DNA of 6,477 nucleotides from Acidobacteriaceae bacterium (lineage in GTDB: Bacteria > Acidobacteriota > Terriglobia > Bryobacterales > Bryobacteraceae), in contig JAFARV010000213.1 in NCBI GenBank assembly GCA_019245255.1, positions 1-6,477 on the forward strand. Reading direction: 5' to 3'. The translations under genes and the position numbers were made by a program. Below, piece after piece: positions 1 to 6,445 of the stretch. The notes beneath the pieces are model-generated. The model did no database searches. It saw only the letters and a list, made by a program, of their open reading frames with translations, and was not told the DNA's origin. Numbering within the stretch: position 1 is the stretch's first letter; every line of letters starts with the position of its first letter.

Positions 1-1143
1 GCTTACAAAAACAGCATCCGCAACAAGCGGCGGAGCATTCTGACGATCGCGAGCATTGCGGTCTCGCTTTGTCTGCTCGGTGTGCTGATAGCGATTTATC
101 ATGCGCTGTACTTCAGCGAAGCGACGCCGGGCCAGGCGCTGCGTTTGATCGTGCGTCACAAGGTGTCGCTCGCGCAGGCGTTCCCGTCGGCGTACGAGCA
201 GAAAATCCGGCAGGTGCCGGGTGTCGTAGAGATCTCTCCGTGGAACTGGTACGGAGGCACCTACAAGGACAACCGCGACCCGAAAAACTTTTTTGCGCGG
301 TTCGGTGTTGATCCCGCTCGTTTCTTGAAGATCCGAACGCAGCTGGTAATGCCGGAAGACGAAAGACAGGCATTCATTCATGAGCGCACTGCTTGCGTGA
401 TTGCGCGCGATCTCGCCGAGAAGCTCGGTATTAAACTGGGCGATCGAGTCACTCTGGATGGCGACATCTATCCGGGCAAGCTGGAATTGAACGTGCGCGG
501 GATTTTCGACGATCCCGACGCGCAGACATCCCTGTTCTTCAATATGGAATATCTTCGCGAGTCCCAGCCGTTGGGGCGCCGGGGATGGGACAGCACAGTG
601 GCTGTGCTTGCGGACAGTCCGCAGGACGTGCCCCGGATAGCGGCGGCGGTGGATAAGATTTTCGAGAACTCATCGGCGCCCACAAAGACCGAATCGGAAC
701 AGCAGTTCACGTTGAGCTTTGTCGCGTTCCTTGGCAATGTGAAGCTTTTTCTGTTAAGTATTTGCGGAGCAGTGACGTTCACGATTCTTTTGGTATCCGG
801 CAACACGATGGCGATGTCGGTACGAGAACGAATCAAAGAAGTCGGGGTGCTGAAGACGCTCGGGTTCACGAATGAGGCGGTACTTGGCATTATTCTTGGT
901 GAGGCTGTAACGATTTCGCTGATTGGAGGCGCTATCGGGCTGGTACTTGCGAGCGTGCTTTGCGTGGGAGTGGGTAAGGCTGGTTCGGCTTTCGTGGCCC
1001 AATTGCGGGGTTTGTCACTCACGCCGGCGACGATTCTGATCTCGCTCGGGATTGCGGCGATGATCGGTTTGGTAAGTGCGTTTATTCCTGCATTAAATGC
1101 CGCGAGAACTAAAATTCTCGATTCGCTGCGGTATGCAGGCTGA
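1..1143 (+). CDS. FtsX/MacB-type ABC transporter permease (5' end cut by window)
   Basis: Inner-membrane permease of an efflux-type (MacB/LolCE/FtsX superfamily) ABC transporter. The frame is open from base 1, and the visible 380 residues begin AYKNSIRNKRRS, the usual juxtamembrane basic stretch before the first helix. By comparison with the start of the downstream permease, only about 5-10 residues are missing; the GTG at 82 lies inside the first helix and is not the start. Layout: TM1 about residues 12-38; a periplasmic domain of some 210 residues (MacB-PCD-like, with HERTACVIARDLAEKLGIKLGD resembling the usual 'vigxxlAxklgl..Gd' motif); then three C-terminal helices near 249-275, 294-325 and 341-370. 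The segment RERIKEVGVLKTLGF (about 274-288), after the second helix, is the FtsX coupling-helix motif that contacts the ATPase. It is followed after 8 nt by a second permease and is probably co-transcribed with it. The family is secure; the substrate is unknown. Confidence 0.93.
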   Translation, partial: AYKNSIRNKRRSILTIASIAVSLCLLGVLIAIYHALYFSEATPGQALRLIVRHKVSLAQAFPSAYEQKIRQVPGVVEISPWNWYGGTYKDNRDPKNFFARFGVDPARFLKIRTQLVMPEDERQAFIHERTACVIARDLAEKLGIKLGDRVTLDGDIYPGKLELNVRGIFDDPDAQTSLFFNMEYLRESQPLGRRGWDSTVAVLADSPQDVPRIAAAVDKIFENSSAPTKTESEQQFTLSFVAFLGNVKLFLLSICGAVTFTILLVSGNTMAMSVRERIKEVGVLKTLGFTNEAVLGIILGEAVTISLIGGAIGLVLASVLCVGVGKAGSAFVAQLRGLSLTPATILISLGIAAMIGLVSAFIPALNAARTKILDSLRYAG

Positions 1144-1145
1144 GG
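1141..1145 (+). promoter_or_regulatory. Shine-Dalgarno for second permease
   Basis: TGAGG lies six bases before the ATG at 1152 and overlaps the TGA stop codon of the upstream permease gene. This supports the chosen start and suggests translational coupling of the two permeases. Confidence 0.5.
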
Positions 1146-1151
1146 CTGAAT

Positions 1152-2315
1152 ATGTCGATTCCACTCTCTTACAACGTTCGCAACCTGATGGTTCGCAAGA
1201 CGACGACGCTGATGACGGCCGCGGGCATCGCTCTGACGATTGCGGTACTGCTCGCCACGATGGGGCTGGTTCGCGGCCTGAGATCCGCGTTTGAGGCCAC
1301 CGGTGATCCTCTGCACGTACTCGTGCTGCGCAAGGGCGGCAACGCTGAGTTGACAAGTCTGCTGACGCAGGAACAATTCCAGATCGTAAAGAGCTTTCCC
1401 GGCATCGCAAAGGGAAGCGACGGGCAGCCGATGGCGTCGATTGAAGTTGTGACCGTTATCAATATACCGAGCGAAGACAGCCCGGAAGGTATGAACGTGA
1501 CGGTGCGCGGACTGTCGGTGCAGGGCGTGCAGATGCGAAAGCTGAAAGTGATCGAGGGGCGCTGGTTCAAACCCGGATTACGCGAAGTGGTGGTGGGTAA
1601 ATCTATCGCCAAGCGCTATCCGGGAGCAACCCTCGGCAAACAGCTCAGATTTGGAAAAGGCTATTGGACAGTGGTCGGGATCATGGATGCCGGCGGGAGC
1701 GCGACCGACAGCGAAATCTTCGGCGACGGCAACCAGGTGGCTTCCGACTTCAACCGGGCGGACACGTACAGCTCCGCTCTGCTCGAGGCGACGGACGAAG
1801 GCACGGCCGCAGCGCTGCGGAATGCGCTCCAATCCGATCGCCGACTGAACATTTCAGTGATGACCGAAAAAGAATATTACGAAGAACAGACCGTATCATC
1901 CCGGCCAATTCAGTTTCTGGGCACGTTTGTATGCATCATTATGGCCGTCGGAAGCGCGTTCGCGGCCATGAACACGATGTATGCGGCAGTTGCCCGGCGC
2001 GCGCAGGAGATCGGGACGCTGCGCGTGCTCGGTTTCAATCGCGGAAGTATCCTGTTCAGCTTCTTTCTGGAATCTGTGCTGTTGGCGATTGTGGGCGGCA
2101 TTCTGGCCTGCATCATCGTGTTGCCGCTGAATAATGTGACAACGGGGCTCGGGAACTTCATCACGTTCAGCGAGACGAGTTTTAATTTCCGGATTGGCCC
2201 TGAATTGATGGCCATCGGCTTGGTGTTCGCGCTGATATTGGGAGCGGCGGGAGGACTTCTGCCGGCGCGACAAGCTGCACGAAAGGAGATATTGACTGCG
2301 TTGCGCGAAACGTAG
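1152..2315 (+). CDS. FtsX/MacB-type ABC transporter permease (second, complete)
   Basis: Complete 387-residue permease with the four-helix MacB/FtsX architecture: TM1 about 18-41; a large periplasmic domain about 42-253 (with GRWF, REVVVGKSIAKRYPGATLGKQLRF and WTVVGIMDAGGSATDSEIF, typical of the MacB periplasmic core); TM2 about 254-280; TM3 about 300-325; TM4 about 351-371. The segment ARRAQEIGTLRVLGF at 281-295 is the ATPase-contacting coupling-helix motif, and LLPARQAARKEILTALRET is the usual C-terminal end. The ATG at 1152 has a good ribosome binding site. It resembles the upstream permease in architecture but the two differ clearly in sequence, so they probably form a heterodimer on the separate ATPase encoded downstream, as LolC and LolE do with LolD. 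The presence of an adaptor in the same cluster argues for efflux rather than lipoprotein release. Substrate unknown. Confidence 0.94.
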   Translation: MSIPLSYNVRNLMVRKTTTLMTAAGIALTIAVLLATMGLVRGLRSAFEATGDPLHVLVLRKGGNAELTSLLTQEQFQIVKSFPGIAKGSDGQPMASIEVVTVINIPSEDSPEGMNVTVRGLSVQGVQMRKLKVIEGRWFKPGLREVVVGKSIAKRYPGATLGKQLRFGKGYWTVVGIMDAGGSATDSEIFGDGNQVASDFNRADTYSSALLEATDEGTAAALRNALQSDRRLNISVMTEKEYYEEQTVSSRPIQFLGTFVCIIMAVGSAFAAMNTMYAAVARRAQEIGTLRVLGFNRGSILFSFFLESVLLAIVGGILACIIVLPLNNVTTGLGNFITFSETSFNFRIGPELMAIGLVFALILGAAGGLLPARQAARKEILTALRET

Positions 2316-2352
2316 CGGCGCAGGTCAAAATTGTAGTAGGCCGTAAACGCAA

Positions 2353-3681
2353 ATGGAAACCGAACTGAAGAGTCTGAGGATTGATCGCTCGGCGAAAACA
2401 TCGCCGCCGTCGAAGCCGGTTGGGCGATATATCGCACTTGCGGTGGTGGTGGTCCTGATTGGGGCGGGCGCGCTGTTCGCCTACCAGCGCCTGAATGCCG
2501 CCGTACCAGTACACGTCGTACAGGTACAGTCGCCGGAATCCGAGGCAGCCGCCGGTGAGCAGATCATCCTGACAGCTACAGGCTACATTGTGGCCCATCA
2601 CAAGATTGAGGTTGCTTCGAAAGTGGTCGGACGCGTCGCCTGGATCGGAGTGGAGAAGGGGGATCACGTAAATGCGGGGCAGGTGCTGGTTCGCCTGGAA
2701 GACGATGAGTACCGGGCACAGGTCCAGCAAAGCGAAGGCCAGCTTGAGAACTTACAGGCAAGGCTGCTGGAATTGCAAAACGGATCCAGGCCGGAAGAGG
2801 TGGACCGGGCGCGTGCGGATCGCGAACAGGCACAGGCCGATTTGGAGAATGCAAAAGTCACGCTGGACCGAACGAAGCAGTTGGTAACGGAAGGCGTTCT
2901 TGCGAAGCAATCGCTCGATGATGCACAGGCAAAGTACGATAGCGCCGCCGCGAAGGTTGCGAGTCTGCAGCAGACATTAGATCTGGCAGTGCGCGGCCCG
3001 CGCAAAGAAGAGATTGAGCAAGTCCAGGGGCAGATTGAGCAGGCCCGCGGCTCAGTTGATTACGCGAGAACGCAGTTAGAGAACACGGTGATCAAAGCTC
3101 CGGTGTCGGGGACGATTCTTGACCGGAACGTGGAAAGAGGCGAGTTTGTGACCAACGGATTCGTGGGAGACAAGGGTGCGAAAGGGTACCTCGTGACGAT
3201 GGCGGATCTGAATGACTTACAAGTGGAGTTAGATATCAGTCAAAACGACTTGGCGAAGCTGGCGCCAGATCAGAAGGGCATTGTGACGACGGACGCGTAT
3301 CCGGATCGCAAGTACAAGGGCTACATCGAAGAGATTTCGCCCGAGGCGGATCGTGCTAAAGCGACGGTGCAGGTGAAGGTCAAGATACAGCATCCGGATG
3401 CCTACCTTCGTCCAGATATGAACTCGACGGTGTCGTTTTATAACGACGCGAAGAATCAGTCTTCGCAGCAAACGAAAACGGTGGTAACAGTGCCCGCGAG
3501 CTCGGTGAGGGATGGAGCAGTTTTTGTAGTCGTGGACGGCCGCGCACGGCGCAAGGCAGTTACGACTGGCGGAACGAGCAGTAACGGCGTTCTGATCGAT
3601 AGCGGCTTAATCGGCGGTGAAGAACTGGTGACGGATCCTCCCGCTGATCTGAAAGACGGTCAGCGGGTAAAGGTCGTCTAA
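2353..3681 (+). CDS. HlyD/RND-family periplasmic adaptor (membrane fusion protein)
   Basis: Membrane fusion protein of 442 residues that should link the inner-membrane permeases to an outer-membrane channel. A cytoplasmic N-terminus of about 24 residues precedes a single uncleaved anchor helix (about 25-48, YIALAVVVVLIGAGALFAYQ). The first half of the lipoyl/barrel-sandwich domain follows (about 83-118, with GRVAWIGVEKGDHVNAGQVL), then a long Ala/Gln/Glu-rich alpha-helical hairpin (about 118-245), then the second lipoyl half (about 246-262, VIKAPVSGTILDRNVERGE). A beta-barrel region (about 275-345) and a membrane-proximal domain (about 365-442, VTVPASSVRDGAVFVV...) complete it. Domain order and length fit MacA/DevB-like adaptors. 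It lies between the permease and ATPase genes with 37- and 14-nt gaps, so it belongs to the same operon. No strong Shine-Dalgarno is visible before the ATG. The outer-membrane partner is not in the window. Confidence 0.93.
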   Translation: METELKSLRIDRSAKTSPPSKPVGRYIALAVVVVLIGAGALFAYQRLNAAVPVHVVQVQSPESEAAAGEQIILTATGYIVAHHKIEVASKVVGRVAWIGVEKGDHVNAGQVLVRLEDDEYRAQVQQSEGQLENLQARLLELQNGSRPEEVDRARADREQAQADLENAKVTLDRTKQLVTEGVLAKQSLDDAQAKYDSAAAKVASLQQTLDLAVRGPRKEEIEQVQGQIEQARGSVDYARTQLENTVIKAPVSGTILDRNVERGEFVTNGFVGDKGAKGYLVTMADLNDLQVELDISQNDLAKLAPDQKGIVTTDAYPDRKYKGYIEEISPEADRAKATVQVKVKIQHPDAYLRPDMNSTVSFYNDAKNQSSQQTKTVVTVPASSVRDGAVFVVVDGRARRKAVTTGGTSSNGVLIDSGLIGGEELVTDPPADLKDGQRVKVV

Positions 3682-3695
3682 GAAAACACATTCGG

Positions 3696-4430
3696 ATGGC
3701 AAACATGAGTGAGACGGTAGTTAAGACCAAAAGACTGAGTAAGGAGTTCATCCGCGATGAGTTCCATGTCAAAGCGCTGGATGCGGTGGACATTGAGATT
3801 CACCGCGGCGATTTTATTGCGCTGATGGGACCTTCGGGGTCCGGCAAATCTACGCTGCTTCATCTGATAGCGGCAATGGATAAGCCTACCGACGGTGAGA
3901 TTGAAGTGCTGGGGGCGAACTTGCGGCAGATGAGCGATAAAGCGATCGCTCACTGGCGAAACGTGCACATCGGTTTTGTCTTTCAGTCGTTCAACCTGCT
4001 GCCGGTACTTACAGCGCTCGAAAACGTGGAACTACCGTTGAAGCTCACCCGCCTGAACAAGAAGGAGCGCATTGAACATGCAGAGACGGCGCTCAAGCTG
4101 GTAGGGCTGGGGGACCGCATGGGGCATTTGCCCAAACAGCTTTCAGGTGGACAGGAACAGCGTGTTGCGATTGCCAGGGCGATCGTGACGGACCCGGACC
4201 TCATCCTGGCTGACGAGCCGACGGGGAACCTGGACGCGGCTGCAGCGGAGGACGTGCTGACCATGCTAGCGAGGCTGAATCGCGAGTACGGAAAGACTAT
4301 CGTCATGGTGACGCATGACCCGCATGCCGCGCGCTTCGCGAAGACGGTACGTCATCTCGAGAAAGGGCGCTTGCTCGCGGAAGGGACACTGCCAGCCGAC
4401 TGGGCAGGTGCGGTAGCGGTGAGGGCGTAG
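3696..4430 (+). CDS. ABC transporter ATP-binding protein (LolD/MacB type)
   Basis: Cytoplasmic ATPase of the exporter, 244 residues, the normal size for a stand-alone nucleotide-binding subunit. All catalytic motifs are intact: Walker A GPSGSGKS at 45-52, Q-loop glutamine 97 in FVFQSFNLLP, signature LSGGQ at 149-153, Walker B LILADEP at 169-175 with catalytic Glu174, D-loop GNLD at 177-180, and switch histidine 207 in MVTHDPH. The FQSFNLLPVLTALENVELPL segment and the signature context are typical of the MacB/LolD group that drives FtsX-type permeases, matching the two permeases upstream. The signature continues GGQEQRV, where GGQQQRV is more usual; this is a tolerated variation. A second in-frame ATG at 3705 (MSETVVKTKRL) has GGATGG a few bases upstream and is an equally plausible start. 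Substrate unknown. Confidence 0.95.
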   Translation: MANMSETVVKTKRLSKEFIRDEFHVKALDAVDIEIHRGDFIALMGPSGSGKSTLLHLIAAMDKPTDGEIEVLGANLRQMSDKAIAHWRNVHIGFVFQSFNLLPVLTALENVELPLKLTRLNKKERIEHAETALKLVGLGDRMGHLPKQLSGGQEQRVAIARAIVTDPDLILADEPTGNLDAAAAEDVLTMLARLNREYGKTIVMVTHDPHAARFAKTVRHLEKGRLLAEGTLPADWAGAVAVRA

Positions 4431-4502
4431 AGGCGAGCCGTATCCGATCCGCCCAGCACATTCGCCAACTCCTTGTTTGCCGGCCATATGCATCCATCTG
4501 TC

Positions 4503-4531
4503 TTAGAACAGAGTTGGTGCTGAAATTAAAT
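4503..4531 (+). promoter_or_regulatory. Possible promoter for the membrane-protein gene
   Basis: TTAGAA (4503-4508) and TTAAAT (4526-4531) are separated by 17 bases and each matches the sigma70 consensus at four of six positions. Transcription would begin at about 4538-4539, directly at the ATG, giving an almost leaderless message. Such matches arise by chance, so this is only a candidate. Confidence 0.25.
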
Positions 4532-4538
4532 AAAAGAG

Positions 4539-5525
4539 ATGGTAGCTATTGCGCCTAGAGCCGTCCGGCTTCGTTATGCCGTCTTTGTCGCTTTGGCGTT
4601 GTTGATCAACGTCATCGACGGTATGCTGACCCGATCTGCGGGTGATGCACGGCGTCAACTCATTTTGGCTATCGCAAGCTGTTTCGATGTGGTCCTGGTC
4701 GTGGTGGCGCTGTACTACGGGCTTTTGGTCCGGTCAGGAGTACGAACGAAAGCTAGCATGATCATAGTCACGCTGCTCGCGATGATACGCGCGGGCTTTT
4801 TGTTTCCTAGCGGGAGCGTCAAGATGATCATCGCCGGTATTTGCGAACTGGGGTTCATCGGAATCGTGATGATGTACGTCCAGCAGGTGAGAAAGACCAA
4901 TCGGGAATCAGAAGCCGATCCCGTGGAGGCGATTAGGACAACGATTCGGACGATTTTGCCGCTTCCGATCGCAGTGAACGCGCTGGCGGCCGAACTAGCC
5001 ATCGTGTATTACGCCTTCTCTTGGTGGGCAAAGCCCCATAATCCTGTCAATAGTCAGGCGTTCACGAATTACGCGAAAATCGGGCGGGCCGACTTGCTCA
5101 GCGTTCTACCTATCGTCTGCATATTGGAAATAATTCCGATCCATCTGTTACTCCAACTCTGGAACTCAGCGGTGGCTTGGGCTGCGACAGGTCTCAGTGC
5201 ATACGCGTTAATTTGGCTAGTGGGGCTAGCACGATCGTTTCCTCTTCGGCCAACGCTCGTTGCCCGCGACTATGTTTATCTCCGGTACGGTTTAATTTTT
5301 CAATTGCACGTACCTCGACCGCTTATTGCGTGCAGTCGCCGTGCAGTACCGGAAGACAGCCAGTTTGCCGTACCGCGCAAGACTGAGCCCACTCATTACA
5401 TCGAATTCGTACGCGAAGTGACGGCAGAAGGATTGTTCGGTTTTCGGCGACGGCTTACGCGAGTAGCGCTAACGTTCGATGATCAACCTGCCTTTGCGCG
5501 GGCACTGCCGCAAACCTCCGAGTAG
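4539..5525 (+). CDS. Multi-pass membrane protein of unknown function with C-terminal soluble domain
   Basis: Protein of 328 residues with no function I can assign. About seven hydrophobic segments are visible near residues 13-29, 40-64, 72-88, 95-114, 140-161, 187-206 and 210-230, followed by a soluble tail of some 95 residues that is probably cytoplasmic. The tail contains RPTLVARDYVYLRYGLIFQLHVP and ends VALTFDDQPAFARAL. The 'D-x-LxLRxGL...IP' and 'lxlDdPxxFxxaL' pattern recalls membrane proteins with a small PH-like beta domain after their helices; this is impression, not a search result. The start is fixed: an in-frame TAA lies at 4527-4529 and only one ATG follows closely. No properly spaced Shine-Dalgarno is present, since AGAG abuts the ATG. 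It follows the ATPase gene by 108 nt on the same strand and may or may not belong to that operon. Confidence 0.8.
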   Translation: MVAIAPRAVRLRYAVFVALALLINVIDGMLTRSAGDARRQLILAIASCFDVVLVVVALYYGLLVRSGVRTKASMIIVTLLAMIRAGFLFPSGSVKMIIAGICELGFIGIVMMYVQQVRKTNRESEADPVEAIRTTIRTILPLPIAVNALAAELAIVYYAFSWWAKPHNPVNSQAFTNYAKIGRADLLSVLPIVCILEIIPIHLLLQLWNSAVAWAATGLSAYALIWLVGLARSFPLRPTLVARDYVYLRYGLIFQLHVPRPLIACSRRAVPEDSQFAVPRKTEPTHYIEFVREVTAEGLFGFRRRLTRVALTFDDQPAFARALPQTSE

Positions 5526-5711
5526 CGGCTGGATTTCGGGGCATACCCGAGCGCGCGTACTAGTTCATCGGCCGTCCGGGTGGCGCTATGGGCGAATGTG
5601 GCAGCCGGTGCCTACGTCTTGAGCCCGGGTCGAACCGCCGGACAGCAGTCATCCTGTTTCGAGCAAGCATATGTGCCGGAGTCACCGGATGCTGCGCAAC
5701 GCCGGCGGAAC

Positions 5712-5755
5712 ATCACGCGGGTTTCAGTCCGCCGCGTGATCGTGCCCTCTTTTTT
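5712..5755 (+). terminator. Possible hairpin terminator overlapping the brnA 3' end
   Basis: A perfect 9-bp inverted repeat, ATCACGCGG (5712-5720) and CCGCGTGAT (5732-5740), with an 11-base loop, is followed on the + strand by TCTTTTTT at 5748-5755. It could end + strand transcription from the membrane-protein gene and block read-through into brnTA. The 7-base gap between stem and T-run is longer than ideal. The repeat also spans the stop codon and last codons of brnA, and the T-run is simply two lysine codons of brnA read from the other strand, so chance is a serious alternative. Confidence 0.3.
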
Positions 5756-6045
5756 GGCGCTGGTGTCGGGCGAGTGCGCGGTTGGCTATCCATCGCGGCT
5801 CGCAAAATCCGGTTAATCCGCGTCTGGTAGCCTTTGCCGTAGGCTTTCAGCCAATCCAACACATCGGCGTCAAGACGGATGGTTAGCTGCTGTTTCACGG
5901 GCGGCCATGCTGTGGTTGCCTTGGTGAAAAACTCGTCACCCAGAGGCGGAATATCCGAGTAGTCAATGGGCATGGCATCCAAGCGCCGCTCCTCTGCCGG
6001 GGTGAGTTGCCGGGGTTTCTTCGGGTCAGGTCGATAATTTTTCAT
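5713..6045 (-). CDS. brnA: BrnA family antitoxin
   Basis: Antitoxin of a BrnT/BrnA type II toxin-antitoxin system, 110 residues, within the range for BrnA. In the family, the ribbon-helix-helix domain binds and represses the shared promoter while the rest of the protein neutralises the BrnT ribonuclease. Visible here are the family's N-terminal segment LTPAEERRLDAMPIDYSDIPPLGDEFF (about 14-40) and the DNA-binding segment KQQLTIRLDADVLDWLKAYGKGYQTRINRILRAAM (51-85): a strand, then two helices. A basic, Pro/Arg/Lys-rich tail (about 88-110) follows and looks disordered. The start is supported by AGAGG seven bases upstream. The gene overlaps the 3' end of brnT by 20 nt, the usual toxin-first order, so the two are translationally linked. 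The gene is intact although its partner toxin gene carries a stop codon. Confidence 0.9.
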   Translation of the reverse strand: MKNYRPDPKKPRQLTPAEERRLDAMPIDYSDIPPLGDEFFTKATTAWPPVKQQLTIRLDADVLDWLKAYGKGYQTRINRILRAAMDSQPRTRPTPAPKKRARSRGGLKPA

Positions 6046-6304
6046 CGTATTGCCTCTGTTCGCGTTCGTTGGCCTTCCTCGCAGAGATCAGCCGGATAAC
6101 TTCGCCGCGTGAAGTGTAGGCCACCACAAAAAGCCGTCCTTCGATCTTGCCTATTGTGATGCGCCGTTCCTCGCGGTAATCGCGCCGGGTGTCCTCGGTG
6201 TCGAGCCGGTGCGTGTCCATAAATACCCGTGAGGCGTATTCGAAAGGGACGCCATGCTTGGCGAGATTCTGCGCGGCCTTCCGGTCGTCCCATTAAAATA
6301 GCAT
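6026..6304 (-). pseudogene. brnT: BrnT family toxin gene with in-frame stop at codon 4
   Basis: BrnT is a small RelE-fold ribonuclease that inhibits translation and is neutralised by BrnA. Reading the minus strand from ATG at 6304-6302 gives M-L-F-stop-W-D-D-R-K-A-A-Q-N-L-A-K-H-G-V-P-F..., then an open frame to the TGA at 6028-6026: 92 codons, the normal BrnT length. The only defect is TAA at 6295-6293, where the family has Glu in its FEWD motif, so one G-to-T change of a GAA codon explains it. The rest is well preserved: KHGVPFEYASRVF (16-28), YREERRITIGKIEGRLFVVAYT (43-64) and IRLISARKANEREQRQYDE (70-88), the core and C-terminal signatures. No ATG, GTG or TTG follows the stop until ATG at 6220 (codon 29); starting there yields 64 residues without the N-terminal strand and KHG helix, which is unlikely to be an active toxin. 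Sequencing error or suppression of the stop are alternatives. Confidence 0.85.
6053..6057 (-). promoter_or_regulatory. Ribosome binding site of brnA
   Basis: On the minus strand AGAGG lies seven bases before the brnA ATG (6045-6043), inside the brnT coding region. It lets the antitoxin be translated from the shared message even if toxin translation fails early. Confidence 0.5.
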
Positions 6305-6309
6305 CCCAC

Positions 6310-6338
6310 AACATAGCTACTTTTGTAACTACATGCAA
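6310..6338 (-). promoter_or_regulatory. Candidate brnTA promoter
   Basis: On the minus strand TTGCAT (6338-6333) and TATGTT (6315-6310) stand 17 bases apart, resembling a sigma70 -35/-10 pair (three and four of six matches). The -10 ends five bases before the proposed brnT ATG, so the message would start at or very near that codon. No clear Shine-Dalgarno precedes the ATG, which fits a leaderless or very short leader. Confidence 0.4.
6312..6335. promoter_or_regulatory. Imperfect inverted repeat, candidate BrnA operator
   Basis: On the + strand CATAGCTAC (6312-6320), a TTTT centre (6321-6324) and GTAACTACATG (6325-6335) form an imperfect dyad: the arms pair as AGCTAC/GTAACT with one mismatch, then CAT/ATG after a two-base offset. 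It fills the space between the candidate -35 and -10, the expected place for a ribbon-helix-helix autorepressor such as BrnA. Assignment to BrnA is an inference from position and symmetry. Confidence 0.4.
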
Positions 6339-6345
6339 GCAAAAT

Positions 6346-6388
6346 GTTTCGGGGCGAAAAGGACCCTTTTGAAACGGCCTCTTTTTTT
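6346..6388. repeat. AT-rich bulged hairpin with adjacent T-run
   Basis: GTTTC (6346-6350) pairs with GAAAC (6371-6375), and inside it AAAAGG (6357-6362) pairs with CCTTTT (6365-6370) around AC, leaving a six-base GGGGCG bulge on one side. On the + strand TTTTTTT follows at 6382-6388. It could act as a transcription terminator upstream of brnTA, but the stem is AT-rich and bulged and the T-run is offset by six bases. No gene feeding into it is visible. The 6339-6477 stretch contains no other gene-like feature apart from the dyad at 6446-6462. Confidence 0.25.
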
Positions 6389-6445
6389 GCAAAGCTTTAC
6401 CGGAAACGTGGTGTCCCTACGAAGCGAAGTGATCGGCCCGAGTTT

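Noticed and set aside
468..1376. A 302-residue minus-strand ORF across the two permeases
   Set aside because: It is a shadow of the two well-supported permease genes, Ser/Arg-rich and without a domain pattern.
3943..3952. GCGATCGC palindrome inside the ATPase gene
   Set aside because: A single copy within coding sequence; common by chance in DNA of this composition.
5527..5600. Minus-strand reading ADELVRALGYAPKSSRYSEV as a gene remnant
   Set aside because: Short, bounded by a nearby stop, without a start or ribosome binding site; too little to call a pseudogene.
5625..5645. GGGTCGAACC resembling a tRNA T-loop
   Set aside because: The flanking bases do not form a T-stem and no acceptor, D or anticodon arm can be drawn on either strand.
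5580..5830. Two short + strand ORFs between the membrane-protein gene and brnA
   Set aside because: They run antisense into brnA, have no ribosome binding site or recognisable motif, and look like chance open frames in GC-rich DNA.
6026..6220. A 64-residue ORF starting at ATG 6220 as a complete toxin gene
   Set aside because: In-frame BrnT homology (WDDRKAAQNLAKHGVPFEYASRVF) continues upstream to the TAA at 6293-6295, so this is only the C-terminal part of the broken gene.
6042..6392. A 116-residue minus-strand ORF overlapping brnT in another frame
   Set aside because: It starts at TTG, runs out of frame through the clearly conserved BrnT sequence, and its protein is Arg/Pro/His-rich with no family resemblance.
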